Of a stretch of DNA of 64,000 bases, positions 11,601 through 23,305 are shown piece after piece; positions within the stretch are counted from its first letter, which is position 1; every line of letters starts with the position of its first letter. This stretch comes from Dipylidium caninum (Eukaryota; Platyhelminthes; Cestoda; Cyclophyllidea; Dipylidiidae): positions 186,001 to 250,000 of the forward strand of contig QEYB01001597.1 in the NCBI GenBank assembly GCA_017562135.1, in the 5' to 3' direction. Under the pieces are notes generated by a model. It was not told the origin of the DNA and searched no databases. It was given only the letters and a program-made list of their open reading frames with translations. Made by a program: the position numbers and the translations under genes.

Positions 11601-14600
11601 TTCAGGGACCTCTACTTAATAACACTTTCCTTCAAATCTTGTTCTACTGAGTTTGTCATCATTGGTCTTGGTTTTTACCCCACTTTGATGCCAAACACCG
11701 TTTGCCAAGTGCTTAAATGCCAATCCGGTTATAAAAGGGGAGTTACGTCTTTTTTAATGGTTGCACCAATCACTCACATTTATCAGAGCTGATCGGTGTT
11801 TGGCTCGCCGTTGTCACTCTCCCGGGACCCTAGCGTAGGGAAGGGCGTCTCTCGTTCTCCACTTGACCTATCTGTCATGCCTCACATTCACAACCAACCA
11901 GGCTATTTGTTAACTTTAATGTCCTACCCTCCTGGTCCCTCCTGTCTTAATTCATCAATACAGGCGGGATTCCACTCTTTTTTATATGAGGAATTCCACT
12001 ATCTCCGTGGCGTTTTTTTATTTTCCGACGGGACAAATGCACATTTGTAAATACTCTCAGTATTTTTGACTCGAATAGTAAGAAAAGAAGAAGATGCAAC
12101 TGCTAGACGACCTCATTCTTCAAATAGGCATAAATTCGGACAGGACTCACGCTAATACTGAAGCATCTGTGTCGAAGGTTTAGATTGCTCCAATTCTGGC
12201 ACTTTCTCGCTAATCCTCCTCATCCCCCTTCGCTCCCTTTTCCTCCTTTCCCTCCTACGCAGAAATGGCAGGCAAGCGATAAATTATTCCACGCCATTTC
12301 GGCCAATAACACACCCAAATCAATTATTTAGACTCAACATTTACTGTTTCTATTTGTGCTCATTTACCTTTGTGGCCGTGTTTTATTGTCTTCAACTGCC
12401 AAACGCAAGCCTCTTTCATATGAAATGCCACGAACGCTGTGATTAGATGTCTCCTTCATTGAACCAGAATCGAAATATTACTATCACGCCTGATTCCTTA
12501 CAATACCTACTTCTTCGTTAATCAACAACGGCTCAGTACCTCAGTGTAGTCGTTTGTATTCTCACTTTTGTCCTTTTTTACAGGAGTAGAGTTCTATTTT
12601 CATAAATTAAAAAACCAAAAAATGTCCTTAATGGGGTTTTTTAGTGGCCAGCACTAAAGCCCAGACGTTTTATTGGTCAGTGCAAATTAATGACGATTTG
12701 TGCCTTACATTAGTGTAACGCAGTAGCTACCCAAAAAAAACTAAAACACATGTAATTATCCCCCTCATTCCAAGCGCGCTTCACATTCCTTCTGCTGGTC
12801 CAAAGATTCTCCTTCACGGGTCCCTTTCCTCTTCTTTCTCTTTTCTCCTCTCTCCTCTCTTTACTCTCCTCTACTTTCTTCCTCTCCTACTGTCTCGCAG
12901 GACGTAGGCACAACTCCCTCGTACTGTCACCAGTTTTGACAGCCTTCTTTACTAGTCACCACACCCGTACTCGCATCTTATATTTCGAGTGCGTCTTTAC
13001 TTCGCGGTAGGAAAGACTTTCGACTTGTTCTAATGACCCCTCTATCGAGCAAAGTTCACGAGACTCTGCCTTTGTTTTGCCCTGCTCACATGATTCACTT
13101 AACCGGTTGTTGTTAACAGTCGTTTAGTTTTTTTAGCAATGAAATGCCCACTTTTGGTGGAAATTTGATACTTTTGCCAAAGTCCTGCTGATTCTTCTGC
13201 GTATCTTCCATCGTGGAAATGTTCTTCCGAGTAAACGCGCTAATAGACATGTCGGTGTCATTTGTGCGCAGATAGTTGACATTGCGGGTAGAGGGCTCGG
13301 TCAGTCTAGACAGTTCCTAAGTGAGTGTACTTCATTTGCGCGGTGAGCATGCGACGACACCCACTTCCCTGGCCGTGATGCGGTCGCGTCGGAAGCCAGT
13401 CACGACTGGTTAGAAGCAATTCATCATTTTGGCCAATTAATAAGCTCATTTCAATGATTTGGTGCATGCGAAGAAAGCCTTACTTATTCGAAACAAACTA
13501 CGATGCTAGTAGGATTTGCTATTACTCTACTCAGTCACCTCTCCAAGAGTCTGCATTTTGCCGGAGGACGCCCCCCCCCTAAAGGCCACGTTAGGGGTAG
13601 CCTCGCACACTCCGTACCAGGGTGATCGGTGACTGAGCAGTCGGCGGTGGTCGCTAACACCTTCAACTGTCAAAAAGGCGAGTTGTGTCGATTTTCTTCC
13701 ACTCTCCTATTGGCCACCGGTCCTGACAGTCACGATTTTATGTAAACCAGCGCCCGACTTTTTAAACGCACTTTCGCCTCCCCATCCATATGTAAATTGG
13801 GCAGTTTTTTTCGACTTTCTCATACTAGCCTCAACTTCCTGTATCGTCTGTGGCACAGGCTACTTCTACTGAACCTCAGTTGTAAGTTACTTGAACAAAT
13901 CACAAGACCTACAAAGGCATCGGCAGATGTGATTGAAATAACCCACATTTTCGTGACATGAAAGAATGGCAGGATTTTGCGAATTTGATAGAATAAAGGA
14001 ATCAGAATCGGCATCAGGCGCGGTATTTTCTTCGAAAGGGTCACGCTGCCCAGGCGGAGTCGGAGTCCACTCCCCTCTTCAAGTGGTAATGCAAGTGAAC
14101 AAGCCTTTTTGTTTCGATAGTTCGTTCAAGTGGTCAGCAAACGTCACTGGCCTCGGCTCTGTGAGACCAAAAAACCAATTCAATGGCTTAGTTTGTAGCA
14201 AATTAAGACCGACTTCAGTCATTAACGGGATCTCCAGTCCCTTTTGACAGCGGCAGTTGCCATTAGTCGGCGCCACTTATGCAGCGCACTTTCATTCCTT
14301 ACGAGAGTCGCCGCCTATGCCCTCCTTTGTCTCAGTAATCCTGCCTCCCTTGCAGAAAAAGTGACCAATTTGGTTAAGAATCCCCTTTCGGGTGAGATAG
14401 TGATTTTGGGGAGAGAGGGAGAGCGAGAGAAGCAGAAGCAGAGACAGAGAAAGAGAGAGAGGTTTCGTTGCATGGATTACTACTGCTCCCACATTCCATT
14501 CAATGTCGCTAATTCTGATTCCCTAATTCAAAATATTTTATTCCGAGGGTGTCTATTTTAGTGTCTTCTGTCTGAGCTGCGTTAAAAATGCATTTGCATA

Positions 14601-17600
14601 CCTCCGTGACATTGACCGTTCTCCCCAAAATGCACCTGAAAATGTGAATCCCTGCTCTACTTCATATCTGACAAAAACTTTGGCTCCCATTTTGAAAAAC
14701 ATTTGTCTGTCTGCCTGTCAACACCTCTCGCCTCCGCTTCTATGTCCCAAGTCGCTATACTCTCAGTTTGGAAATTTTGTTTGTTTAGAAAGGCAGTTAC
14801 TTTCATGAAGAAGGTAAACCAACTTTTCGAGTCAGTGGTGCCTACGGCAGGGGAACAACATTTTTGAGACTCTTACTGTTGGTGAAATGGTTGCAAATCT
14901 GGGCAAAAATGCCAGTATTTCCTATCGGACGATGAGGCGGAAATCTTATACCCGTGAAAGGAACCTGATTGAAAGACGAGACCAATTTTTTTATGCCAAA
15001 GGCTCTTAGCATTCCACCTCGGTGCTTCCTCCCGTCTTAATGGCCCTCGTGACCAAATGTGCCTGACAATCAGACTACTGTCTTTTTTGGAATAAAGACC
15101 ATCGTCGAGAGAGCTGCACACACGGCTCTGTGCCGCGGAAGCTGTCAGCCGAAACTGCCTTTCATTCCATCTTCTCAATTTGGAATGGGAGGTGAGCCGA
15201 GGACTGACTCATGAGAAACTGCAAACATCTCCATAGGCTCCTGTTGGGGATTTACGTACAGGGCTCCCCTATTTGTCGCTATCCCACCAACCACTAGAAG
15301 TAAATATTGTCGTCAAGAGCGCGAGGATTGGGGGCCGAGTCACTGTCAACTCTCGTCGAGACGAGGGAGGCATGACCCAAGTGGCCGGGGGAAGGTGAGC
15401 AGCCGCCAAGGGTTTTACGGAGGGCATAGGCGTGCGGTCGCCCGACTTGGCCACCTCCACTGATTTGCCCATGTAGTCTGCTCGACAGGCGACACTGCTG
15501 TCGTTATTCACTTAGAGTGTCTCATCTGGGCAGAGTTGTGGTGTGCCATAGTGGTGATTCTACCACTTTCCTGACGTGGGGGAGGAGGGGGTGGTTGAAT
15601 CGCGGAAACTCGTGTAGCCTTCCCCATAGCCGTCAGGTCTTGGTCTCCGTTAAATGTTATCATCAATGACTTTCTCGTATATCAACGCTTAGGTTTTCAG
15701 CTTCATCGGCGATGTACTGAGTGCGCACTCGCCAGCAATGAGATCGGCGCCAAAATGGTCTGAAGGCTTCCCCCAACGCTTTCCAAGGTGGCATTTCCTG
15801 TGAGAGTCAACCAGAACTCGCCTCAATCGCGCCATAAACATTTAAGTTCCTACATACCGAGCAAGAGTATGGTGAAGGAATACTTCCGTCGAGTCGTCAT
15901 CTAATGAGCAACCTTCTTCCCCTTGTGGTGTCTCATGTGCCACCTTTCCAACCTTCTACACGTCCCCCCCCATGCTTTTCTTTGCCTGCCTATTCCTAAT
16001 GACATCGTGAGTGGTTGAAGCTGGTCGCCTCCTCCATCACAGAACATCCCTTGAAGCAGATGTGGTGATACAAGCTTGTTTATCGCGGACGTCTTGAAAA
16101 TTTGCGATTTTGTGAAAGGCTGGTCAACTGTTAGGCCGCTGTCACTCTCGCACCCACTATAATTGCGGTAGAAGTGGTGATGCCTAACCTATCCGTTGGA
16201 AAGAAGTGTGGATTTTCCATGATTAAGCTTGTGAATAACTTAAGGAGTTCAGACGATGTGGACGTATGAGCCACCAAGTAAAGTAATTTGGGCACTCATT
16301 ACTTTTGTGGGGGGGGAGACAGTTTTACCTGAACTAATGATTCACTTCAATTCCTCCCGTTACCCTCCTGCCTAGTCTCTTCATGAGAAGGCCTGTTCTT
16401 ATTTCCGCAATTTGGCTGCTTGTATCTGCTTCCACGAAGGTGCTGATCGACGTTATTTTGGGCACGATTCCTCTCCTCTCGTGATTGACAAGCCTCACTT
16501 GCGGGAAGTCGGTCGGCATGCCTTTGCATCGGTAAACGCTGACGGCACACCCTTCGGCATGGTCAGGGGGCCATAGCTCTCAAAACTGCTTCCACCAACT
16601 CTCTTTCTCTACCCAATTGCGTCCATGCATACGTGTATGGTCGATCGTGTAAAAATCGTTTTCTATTGAGAGTGCTGGCAACCGCAGGCGTTGTGACGGC
16701 CCCCTGGAAAGCTGCTTTGGTGAAAACTCACTGAGATTTCCGCTGAAACGAGTTGTTAAACCAGCCAGCGGGAAATAGAGTGAAATCAAGCATTTGGGTG
16801 ACCAGACGAGGTAACTTGCTGCCTTTTTTATCCTTAGGAACATTGTCGGAAAGCTATGACGAACTGGGTAATCGCTATCAACTCCCGGTGTTTGTGCTCT
16901 CACAACCCACCAATTTGGAACCAGATTCCAGCGGAGTAGGCGACTCCGGTGAGCAGATCCTTTCCGCTCCCTCCTCTTCCACACCTTTTGGTACTAACCC
17001 CGCCCCCGCCGATTGCGGCGCCAGGGAGGATGGCGATGAAGAGGGTGTCACTGTGGTTAGCCTGCTCTCTCCTCACGCCCCTGCATCAACTTCCACCCCT
17101 GTCGCCACTTCAGCCGCCCACACTGAGACAGCCCTAGCAACCCCCTCGTCCGCTCGAGGTCCATTCCACCCTCTTCGCCGACTCTTCCATCCCCACCGCC
17201 GGAGGACTCACTCGCTGAGTAAGAAGATGCGTCGGAAGCACAATGACCGACGCTCCTCACATTCAGCTCTCTTCCCCTCCTCCTCATCTGCAGGTGTTTC
17301 CACCGTCGCTTCACGGCCTTTTGACCTTCGGATGCGTGTCTCCACTGGAGATGAGTATTCCCTCCCCGTGACGAGTAACCAGTCCGTGTTAGAGGCGAAA
17401 AGGCGTCTCGCAGCACTAATCGGTTGGCCACCCGACCGCCAGCGGTGGTATTGCGGTGGCGTAGCGCTGCGTGATGCCCTCCGCATCGCAGAATGCCCCC
17501 CGAGCATCGCCCCGCCGCTGAGCTTCGTGGTGCAGGTGGTAGTGCATTCGCCTCTGGAGCCCGAGTCAACGTGGGCTCACCAGAACCGGTTGAAGGGGTA

Positions 17601-17601
17601 G
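8600..17601 (+). CDS. UBTD: Ubiquitin domain-containing protein, UBTD1/UBTD2 family (complete gene)
   Basis: Three exons, 8600-8648, 9580-9813 and 16838-17601, join in phase (1, then 1) to 348 codons plus stop. The product matches the UBTD (DC-UbP) family, small cytoplasmic adaptors that bind ubiquitin conjugating and deubiquitinating enzymes. Residues about 19-110 form the conserved N-terminal domain: NQPLK, then [36 protein letters not shown] and [12 protein letters not shown]. From residue 256 to about 338 comes the ubiquitin-like domain ([32 protein letters not shown]). The start MGNRL has Gly2, as in family members that begin MGG, so N-myristoylation is possible. Vertebrate members have about 230 residues; the extra length is a Ser/Pro/Ala-rich and then basic insert at about 118-250. 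UBTD1 and UBTD2 cannot be told apart. No frame break seen. Confidence 0.9.
9580..9813 (+). CDS. UBTD: UBTD exon 2 (N-terminal domain)
   Basis: 234 nt after a TTTTTGTTTAG acceptor and before GTGCGT. It carries the most conserved family segment, [20 protein letters not shown], and [14 protein letters not shown]. Phase 1 in and out. Confidence 0.95.
9814..16837. other. UBTD intron 2 (7.0 kb)
   Basis: AT-rich at its left half and more mixed to the right. I see no coding sequence that I can support on either strand. At 14411-14462 there is a purine-rich GA/AGCAG-like run. Around 13.3-13.7 kb the base composition rises briefly, with a near-palindromic CCAGTCACGACTGG, perhaps part of a dispersed repeat, but no copy was found elsewhere in the window. 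Confidence 0.6.
14411..14462. repeat. Purine-rich GA-type low-complexity run
   Basis: Interrupted GAGA/GCAGAA units over about 50 bases. It yields a false Arg/Glu-rich ORF on one strand and a Ser/Leu-rich one on the other. Confidence 0.8.
16838..17601 (+). CDS. UBTD: UBTD exon 3 (linker insert and ubiquitin-like domain, stop)
   Basis: Starts after TATCCTTAG, so the split Gly codon continues [19 protein letters not shown]. About 130 residues of Ser/Pro/Ala/Thr-rich sequence follow, including a basic stretch ([22 protein letters not shown]), then the ubiquitin-like domain and a TAG stop at 17599-17601. Confidence 0.95.
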
Positions 17602-17714
17602 GCGTCTGAGGCGCCCCCTGTGAGGGTGTGGAATCCCGTGTTGCATTTAGAGCCTCCCCGGTGGCGGACATGCTGTTGGTTTCTTTTATCATTTAATCTA
17701 TTAACATCTGGGGT

Positions 17715-17765
17715 CCTTCTTCTTCTTCTCCTTCTTGACTATTGTTATTAATATTATTATTATTG
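17715..17765. repeat. (CTT)n and (ATT)n short runs
   Basis: Two adjacent trinucleotide runs just after the UBTD stop, in the presumed 3' UTR. Confidence 0.7.
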
Positions 17766-18705
17766 TGAAAATCGACGTTACTGTTCCTCTGCTTATGGAT
17801 AAGTCTTCACCTGTTCACTTACGGAAAATTGTACTGTCTTGACGGGGAGTTTCAACCGAAACACTTGGTGACAGTGAGGAGAGGAGGGGGCATTTGTTTT
17901 GTTCAGGCTTTCAAACTTATTTCCAATGTAAACTTGGTCCAACACGGTTGACAATTATCGCAGCCGCCCGTACTCTGGACTTCCACCCTCCTGCCTAACC
18001 GAGAGACCCCGACATCGACGGAAATGGCAGTTTTCAAAGGGTCGTTGGTCAGGTAATCTAACAATTCGCGGTTCCTCGGAACAACAGACATTTTATCAGT
18101 TTTTCAGTTGTAAAAGTGGTTTTATGTTAGTGAGGATGTTTCCACAGCAGCTGACGAAATACGCACCTCCGTTTAGTGGAGTCGTTTTTAGCGGAAGTGG
18201 AGGTTCACGCGGGGCGGGGGGGGGGGGCGAATTGCGCGACTTGGAAGAAGGAGGCGTAGTAGTCAAATTTTGCTTTCGAGAGGTGGGAGATGGGAATAAT
18301 TTTTACGGTTGCATTCCAAAGTCGACTGGCAAGGCTCATTTAGGCAAGAGGGGTTTTCAGCTTATATAAAAATTCACTGAATAAAGTACAGAGACCAAAT
18401 GAACTGACGCCTACCATCGAGAAGTTCGACTGCGTTAGCGGCGATTCTGGTGTTCCCTCCTGCCTCCCGTCGCCACCTGCGGCAGTCGAAGCGGACCTGG
18501 CGCATTCGAGCTCCTCTCCACGCCGATGTGACGTCAGATTCAAACAAGTGAAATGTCGCTTACAATGCCTACCGATCCTGCGGAGAAGATACCTCACGCT
18601 TCTGTTGCTCACTTTTGCCTGATGTGAGAGAAAGGAATTTCGAGTTTAGTATGAGGTGACGCTAAGCTTGGAACATTTGTTCTGCTCTGATGTGGTCATC
18701 TCAGA

Positions 18706-18890
18706 CAGAATTGGTGGATATGGAGGAGCAGACACCGAATTCACTTTCGGTGAACGGCTCCATTTGCAGTCTACCGGTTGCTGAGATTGCTACGCTTGTT
18801 AGCAGCAGCTCGGGGCGCCTGCACATCGTCCTTCCCCTGTTCAATGTACTGAAGCCGGCTGGGCGAACCGTCCGTGCTACGGCTTACCAA
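18706..18890 (+). CDS. Candidate exon, possibly upstream exon of gene Y
   Basis: An open stretch after CATCTCAG, containing a possible start (MEEQTPNSLSV) and then an ordered part, LPVAEIATLVSSSSGRLHIV. The donor at its right end is poor (GTCTCG), so it is offered only as a possible first exon of the plus-strand gene that follows. Confidence 0.2.
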
Positions 18891-19081
18891 GGTCTCGTTT
18901 TTAGAAAAAGTTAGCGAGTTGCCTTGTTCGCCTCACCAATTCCACCGGCGCGAGGGCCACGATCGAGGAGGTGGAGGGTGTAGGCTCTCGAGAAGAGAGG
19001 GCGGAGGCACACCACCAAATGCCTTCGTGTTTGTCTGATTTCTGGGATTTAACCTTGCTTAAAGGTCACAACTTTAATCCC

Positions 19082-19236
19082 AAAGTGGATGAAATGCTTC
19101 GAGAGAGAGGACGGGAGATTTGAGGTGAAGTATTCTTTCAACATATCCGAACGAGTTTGAACCGGACGTGCGTTTGGGCGTCACCCAGTGGGAGATTGGT
19201 GGGCTCAACTCCTCTGACCCTGGCGCCCTCAACGTC
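19082..19236 (+). CDS. Candidate exon, frame not continuous
   Basis: Two protein-like halves are read in different frames: first MKCFEREDGRFEVKYSFNIS, then NEFEPDVRLGVTQWEIGGLN. Changing frame at about 19145-19160 would join them. Either this is a decayed exon, it contains an indel, or one half is chance. No family recognised. Confidence 0.2.
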
Positions 19237-22200
19237 AAGGTGGACGCTCTAAGGCAAGGAAGCATAACAGCAAAGTAGTGCAGTTGAGTGCGTTACCCGA
19301 TGTCTCTTGGAGTGCTGCGAGGAACGGACGTCGCCTCCATGGCGATGCGGGTGGACTCGAATAAGGCGACTGTTCCGCAACAGTCCGCTGTCCCATACTA
19401 CGTTCCCTTTTATGGGATGTGTGCCACCTCTCACACCACCACCAGCGCCCTTTCCATGTCTCTCCGCAGCAGCCCCCTTTGAAGGTCACGTCGTTGTCGC
19501 TCGAATGCCCCATAATTTTCTCATCGGCCAAGTGGACGGCAACGGTCCGTTTGGGGCTCCTTAGCCAAGTGTTTTCGGAAAAAAATTTCATTGCGCATCC
19601 ATCTCCGGCGTTGTCTTGGCGTTTCTCCTGGCCTCCCCCACTCTGCTTCGTCAGTTGGCCCTGCTTTTGGGAGGTGATATATGAGGGATATTGCGAGTAA
19701 ATATTTTATTACAACGTGGATGTGGGCGTTGAATGGTGAAACTTTGGGTGAAAACGTGTGAAGACCGCGACGGCTACGACGTGAATCTCAGCGAGGAATA
19801 ATTCGCCTAGGGGAGGAGTTGAGTATCATACCTTGGCTGCACATCGAATTTCCAGCCAACAGCGCGAGGAATTCTTGTTTGTCTTCCACATGTCAGCGAT
19901 CGTTGTATGTCCGCCGGTCCCAGGTCCATTCAGTCCAAATCCCCCCCCGCCCAACCACAGCTTCTACAGTAACAGAGGGCCTCGGTGGCGAGGGGCCGAG
20001 ACTAGCGACGAGGTCTCCGAATTTCGCTGTTGCAAGTAAACTCATCACGGTAAGGCGCCATGGGTCTGTAGTTATTTTCTCCCCCAACTTTATTAGATTT
20101 CCATTACAATACTAAAGTGTAACTGCTGTAGATTGTTGTTGATTTATCACCAGACCCTGAGCACTCTTCTCGGTTTTAGTGAGCAGGATTTGTTACTTGA
20201 GCTTGCGCTTCTATCCATGCTTTAATGAAAGTTCAGTTGACAGCAAGCTAATTTTTTACCGTGCAAAGGAAAATTTGTAAGAACGCAACCTTTGAAGAGA
20301 TAGAAATGAGTCGTTACTCCTCTTAAATGGCATTAATAAGGCGAGCCAAAGAGGGAGGGTTTACTAATATGTGCTGCCATACTACAATAGCCGACGACAG
20401 GAATCTAATTCGCCATACTTCTGACTGTCAATCACGCTCATTAATGGTTGAAGTAATGTGACCATATATCAGTGAAGTTCTAAAAAGGCCTAGGCTCTGA
20501 TATTTTGTATCCTCATAGAATTGGACTGTTCACTCATTTTTAAATTCGATACCCTTCATAGCCTACGTCTCTTATAGAGGCTCACTATTCTGGTGTCTGT
20601 GCAAATTCGTTTAGAAGAGCACTGAAGAAGAGCGAAAAATTTGGAAATTTAAGGAAAGAGACTATATAATATATTGTTTTCTTGGGTTCACGTAAGCCAT
20701 GATATCATACTATGAACCTACACTCCGACATCTTTTGAAAAATAAGACTAGATATTCCCTTGAGGGGAGGATATTTTGAATAAGGGGATGGCTGGCCACA
20801 TCTCACTGCATGTTTTGCGAAGCAGTGAGACTTTCTCCACCTACTAGGCAGAGTGCCGATGAAGGTAGGTCTCCATAACCCAAGTATTACACCCAAATTC
20901 AAAATGTCTAGCAATGGGCTTAGGAAACAATTTGAATATCGATTACTAAATATTAGAACAAAAGTGCCAAATTTACTTTAACGAATTATCCACCATACAT
21001 AAAATTAAAAAAAACTATTTAGCTGTAGGAAAACTAAAATTATTTTAATAGTGCAAAATTTTATATTTTGGCACACACACATTTGTTATTCTCAAGGTTG
21101 GCGGGTTCTTTGAGTGCATTGGGCTGCGGTGCTACAGTCCTCATTATGTTCTGCCATTGACTTCCCAACATTTTCCCTCTTCAATGGGTCATTCAATTCA
21201 CTATATCTTTTCCTCTCTTTTAATTGTTAAAGTGCTGCATAAGTTATTAAAGTCCCGTGCCTTATGGTTGTTCTTAATTACGACCATCAGCATTCTCTCC
21301 CTCTTCCAAGTGGTGTTACTTTTAATTGTTAAGGTGAGTCATAAAGTTAGCTAATAGCACTGTAGTATGGAATATCGGACGGCGAACTCCAGGTTGCACA
21401 GGAGGTGTTAGATGCTCGTCTATTCCAAAGTCTTGATTCTGAAAGTGATCTTGGCCAGAAGATGAGTCGAGACAATCCGGAAACATTTTCAAAGACCTAC
21501 ATACCGTCAAAATTTTTCTGCGGTTTTCCGGTCCCTAAGGATATAGAAGGTGGATGATGGTTAATTTTTCTTATGTGCAATTTGTCATTTTGTTGTCAAC
21601 TATCGACTCTCTTTAGGAATTAAAGACAAATCGGGTCTCCTTGGTGCTATTGTCCTCTTGAAAGGTGCCATCTCTCCTCTAATTTCAACCCGAGGGTACT
21701 CTGTGTTTCCCCAGAATACTACTTCCCTATCTCCACTTGATTTTGACGTCTACGCATCTGTATTATGTGCACAGAAGTTAATCTCGAATTTACCAAATCC
21801 CATGCTCTCCCGGTATATGACATTCTTAGAGGTATGATGGTGTGTAATAATTGGTCTTAACCTTTGGCTCCACACTCTCATAACTCGATAAAGTAGCTTT
21901 CTTTCGATTCGTTCATTAATGGCTCGACAACTTTCAAATAAACATTCTTTTACCAAAGTTCAGGTATACAAAATCATTTCGTCCTACCATTTATTTACGA
22001 ACAAATATCTTCATTTTATCGGCGATTAAGTAACTTTATTCCTTGATTTTTAGCGATTTTAGCTCGTTTTATTGCTAATTTTGTCTCCAACATTCCGTCA
22101 ATCATTATCAATTGTTGCAATTCAGTTAGCTTGTCTCCATTGGAGTCTTCTTGATTCTACATGTACTGGGTGATTTTTTTGTGGATAGATCATAATAAAA

Positions 22201-22993
22201 GAGAGGAATCGGAATATTGCTTATAAGTATAATGCGTCGGAGTATGACTATCCTGCGCAATAGAGTCGCTGATTTAATCGGGAAGTTTTTAATGATTGTT
22301 AAAAGTGCAATTGCTTTTGCCCTTGTAAACCCGTTTAAGCACCCTCTCTATTATATCATCTGGAGGTGAAAAAACATCCCTACACGTATTCATCCGTAGC
22401 GTAACTCCTGGTTACCACCGTATTAGAATCTTCTTAATCTAGCTAATGTTTTCACTCCTGGACAATTGGGTAGCGTTTTACGATCGAACTCATTTTACTC
22501 TCCAAAATTATCCCCTTTCACTTTGAACTGCTCTAAAATACCTTGTTCTCAACTCAGTCCGGCGTAGTTATGCTCTTAAATATTATAAAAATCCAAATTA
22601 TTAGTGTAGGCAATTATGTGATACAGAAATGGCTTTTAAACAAGCTGTACTACACTCCGATCCATTGCCCTAACTGAATTCTGATTGACTAAGGGTTGAA
22701 TAATTAAGTCTCTTTTTTTAAAAACGGAGTGGAATCCATTGCTACTAGACTATCAGGTCTCCTAATCGGAAATGATTGGTCGGTGTTCCTTTCCAAAAAG
22801 GCAACATTTTATTGAGTTGTACCGGTGAAGCTAATTTGAAGCGATGCATCGGCGATGATGAGGATGCAATTTCACATTTGCTATTTTTCTCCTTCCTTAT
22901 TCCCTAATTCTCCTCCTCCTCTGGTTACCTTATCGTTAAATTTCCAATTCTTTCCCGAATGCATTAAACATTGTTTATTTGTCCCCGCGCTAG

Positions 22994-23305
22994 CGTACCG
23001 TCTCGGTGAAAATCAGTCCCAACCGGAAAGGCGCCTTCTCTGAGTCCACATTCTGCTCTTCTCGTTCCCCTTTAAAAGTTGGAGGTGATCTGACGGATCA
23101 CTCGTTGGTTCGTGCTTTTGCGCTGGCCAACCAGGTGGGAATGGGCTACCCATCCTTCAAAACCTTGGCTCCTCACGCTCTCAATTTGCATATTTTCACA
23201 GCGACCAAAACCGCCCAGTCACGACTGGAGGCCCTTGCCCTCCTCGCCGCTCTGCTCACCACTTGGGCAGGAGACGACGAGCAGCAATTCCAGGCCTACC
23301 TCAAG
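22994..23305 (+). CDS. Gene Y exon
   Basis: 312 nt (104 codons) after an acceptor ending CCCGCGCTAG. It encodes HSLVRAFALANQVGMGYPSF and, further on, a Leu/Ala-rich helix. The right boundary is best explained by a GC donor, AAG|GCAAGC. Reading past it gives a sequence that quickly loses coding character. Confidence 0.45.

Larger units (their letters stand above)
17602..22993. other. Largely non-coding interval between UBTD and gene Y
   Basis: The UBTD 3' flank is followed by mixed sequence to about 20 kb and AT-rich sequence to 23 kb. Two coding-like stretches (18706-18890 and 19082-19236) are listed separately. The 20.1-22.9 kb part has nothing I can support. Confidence 0.4.

Noticed and set aside
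17057..17692. A 211-codon minus-strand ORF
   Set aside because: Antisense shadow of UBTD exon 3, which is firmly identified on the plus strand.
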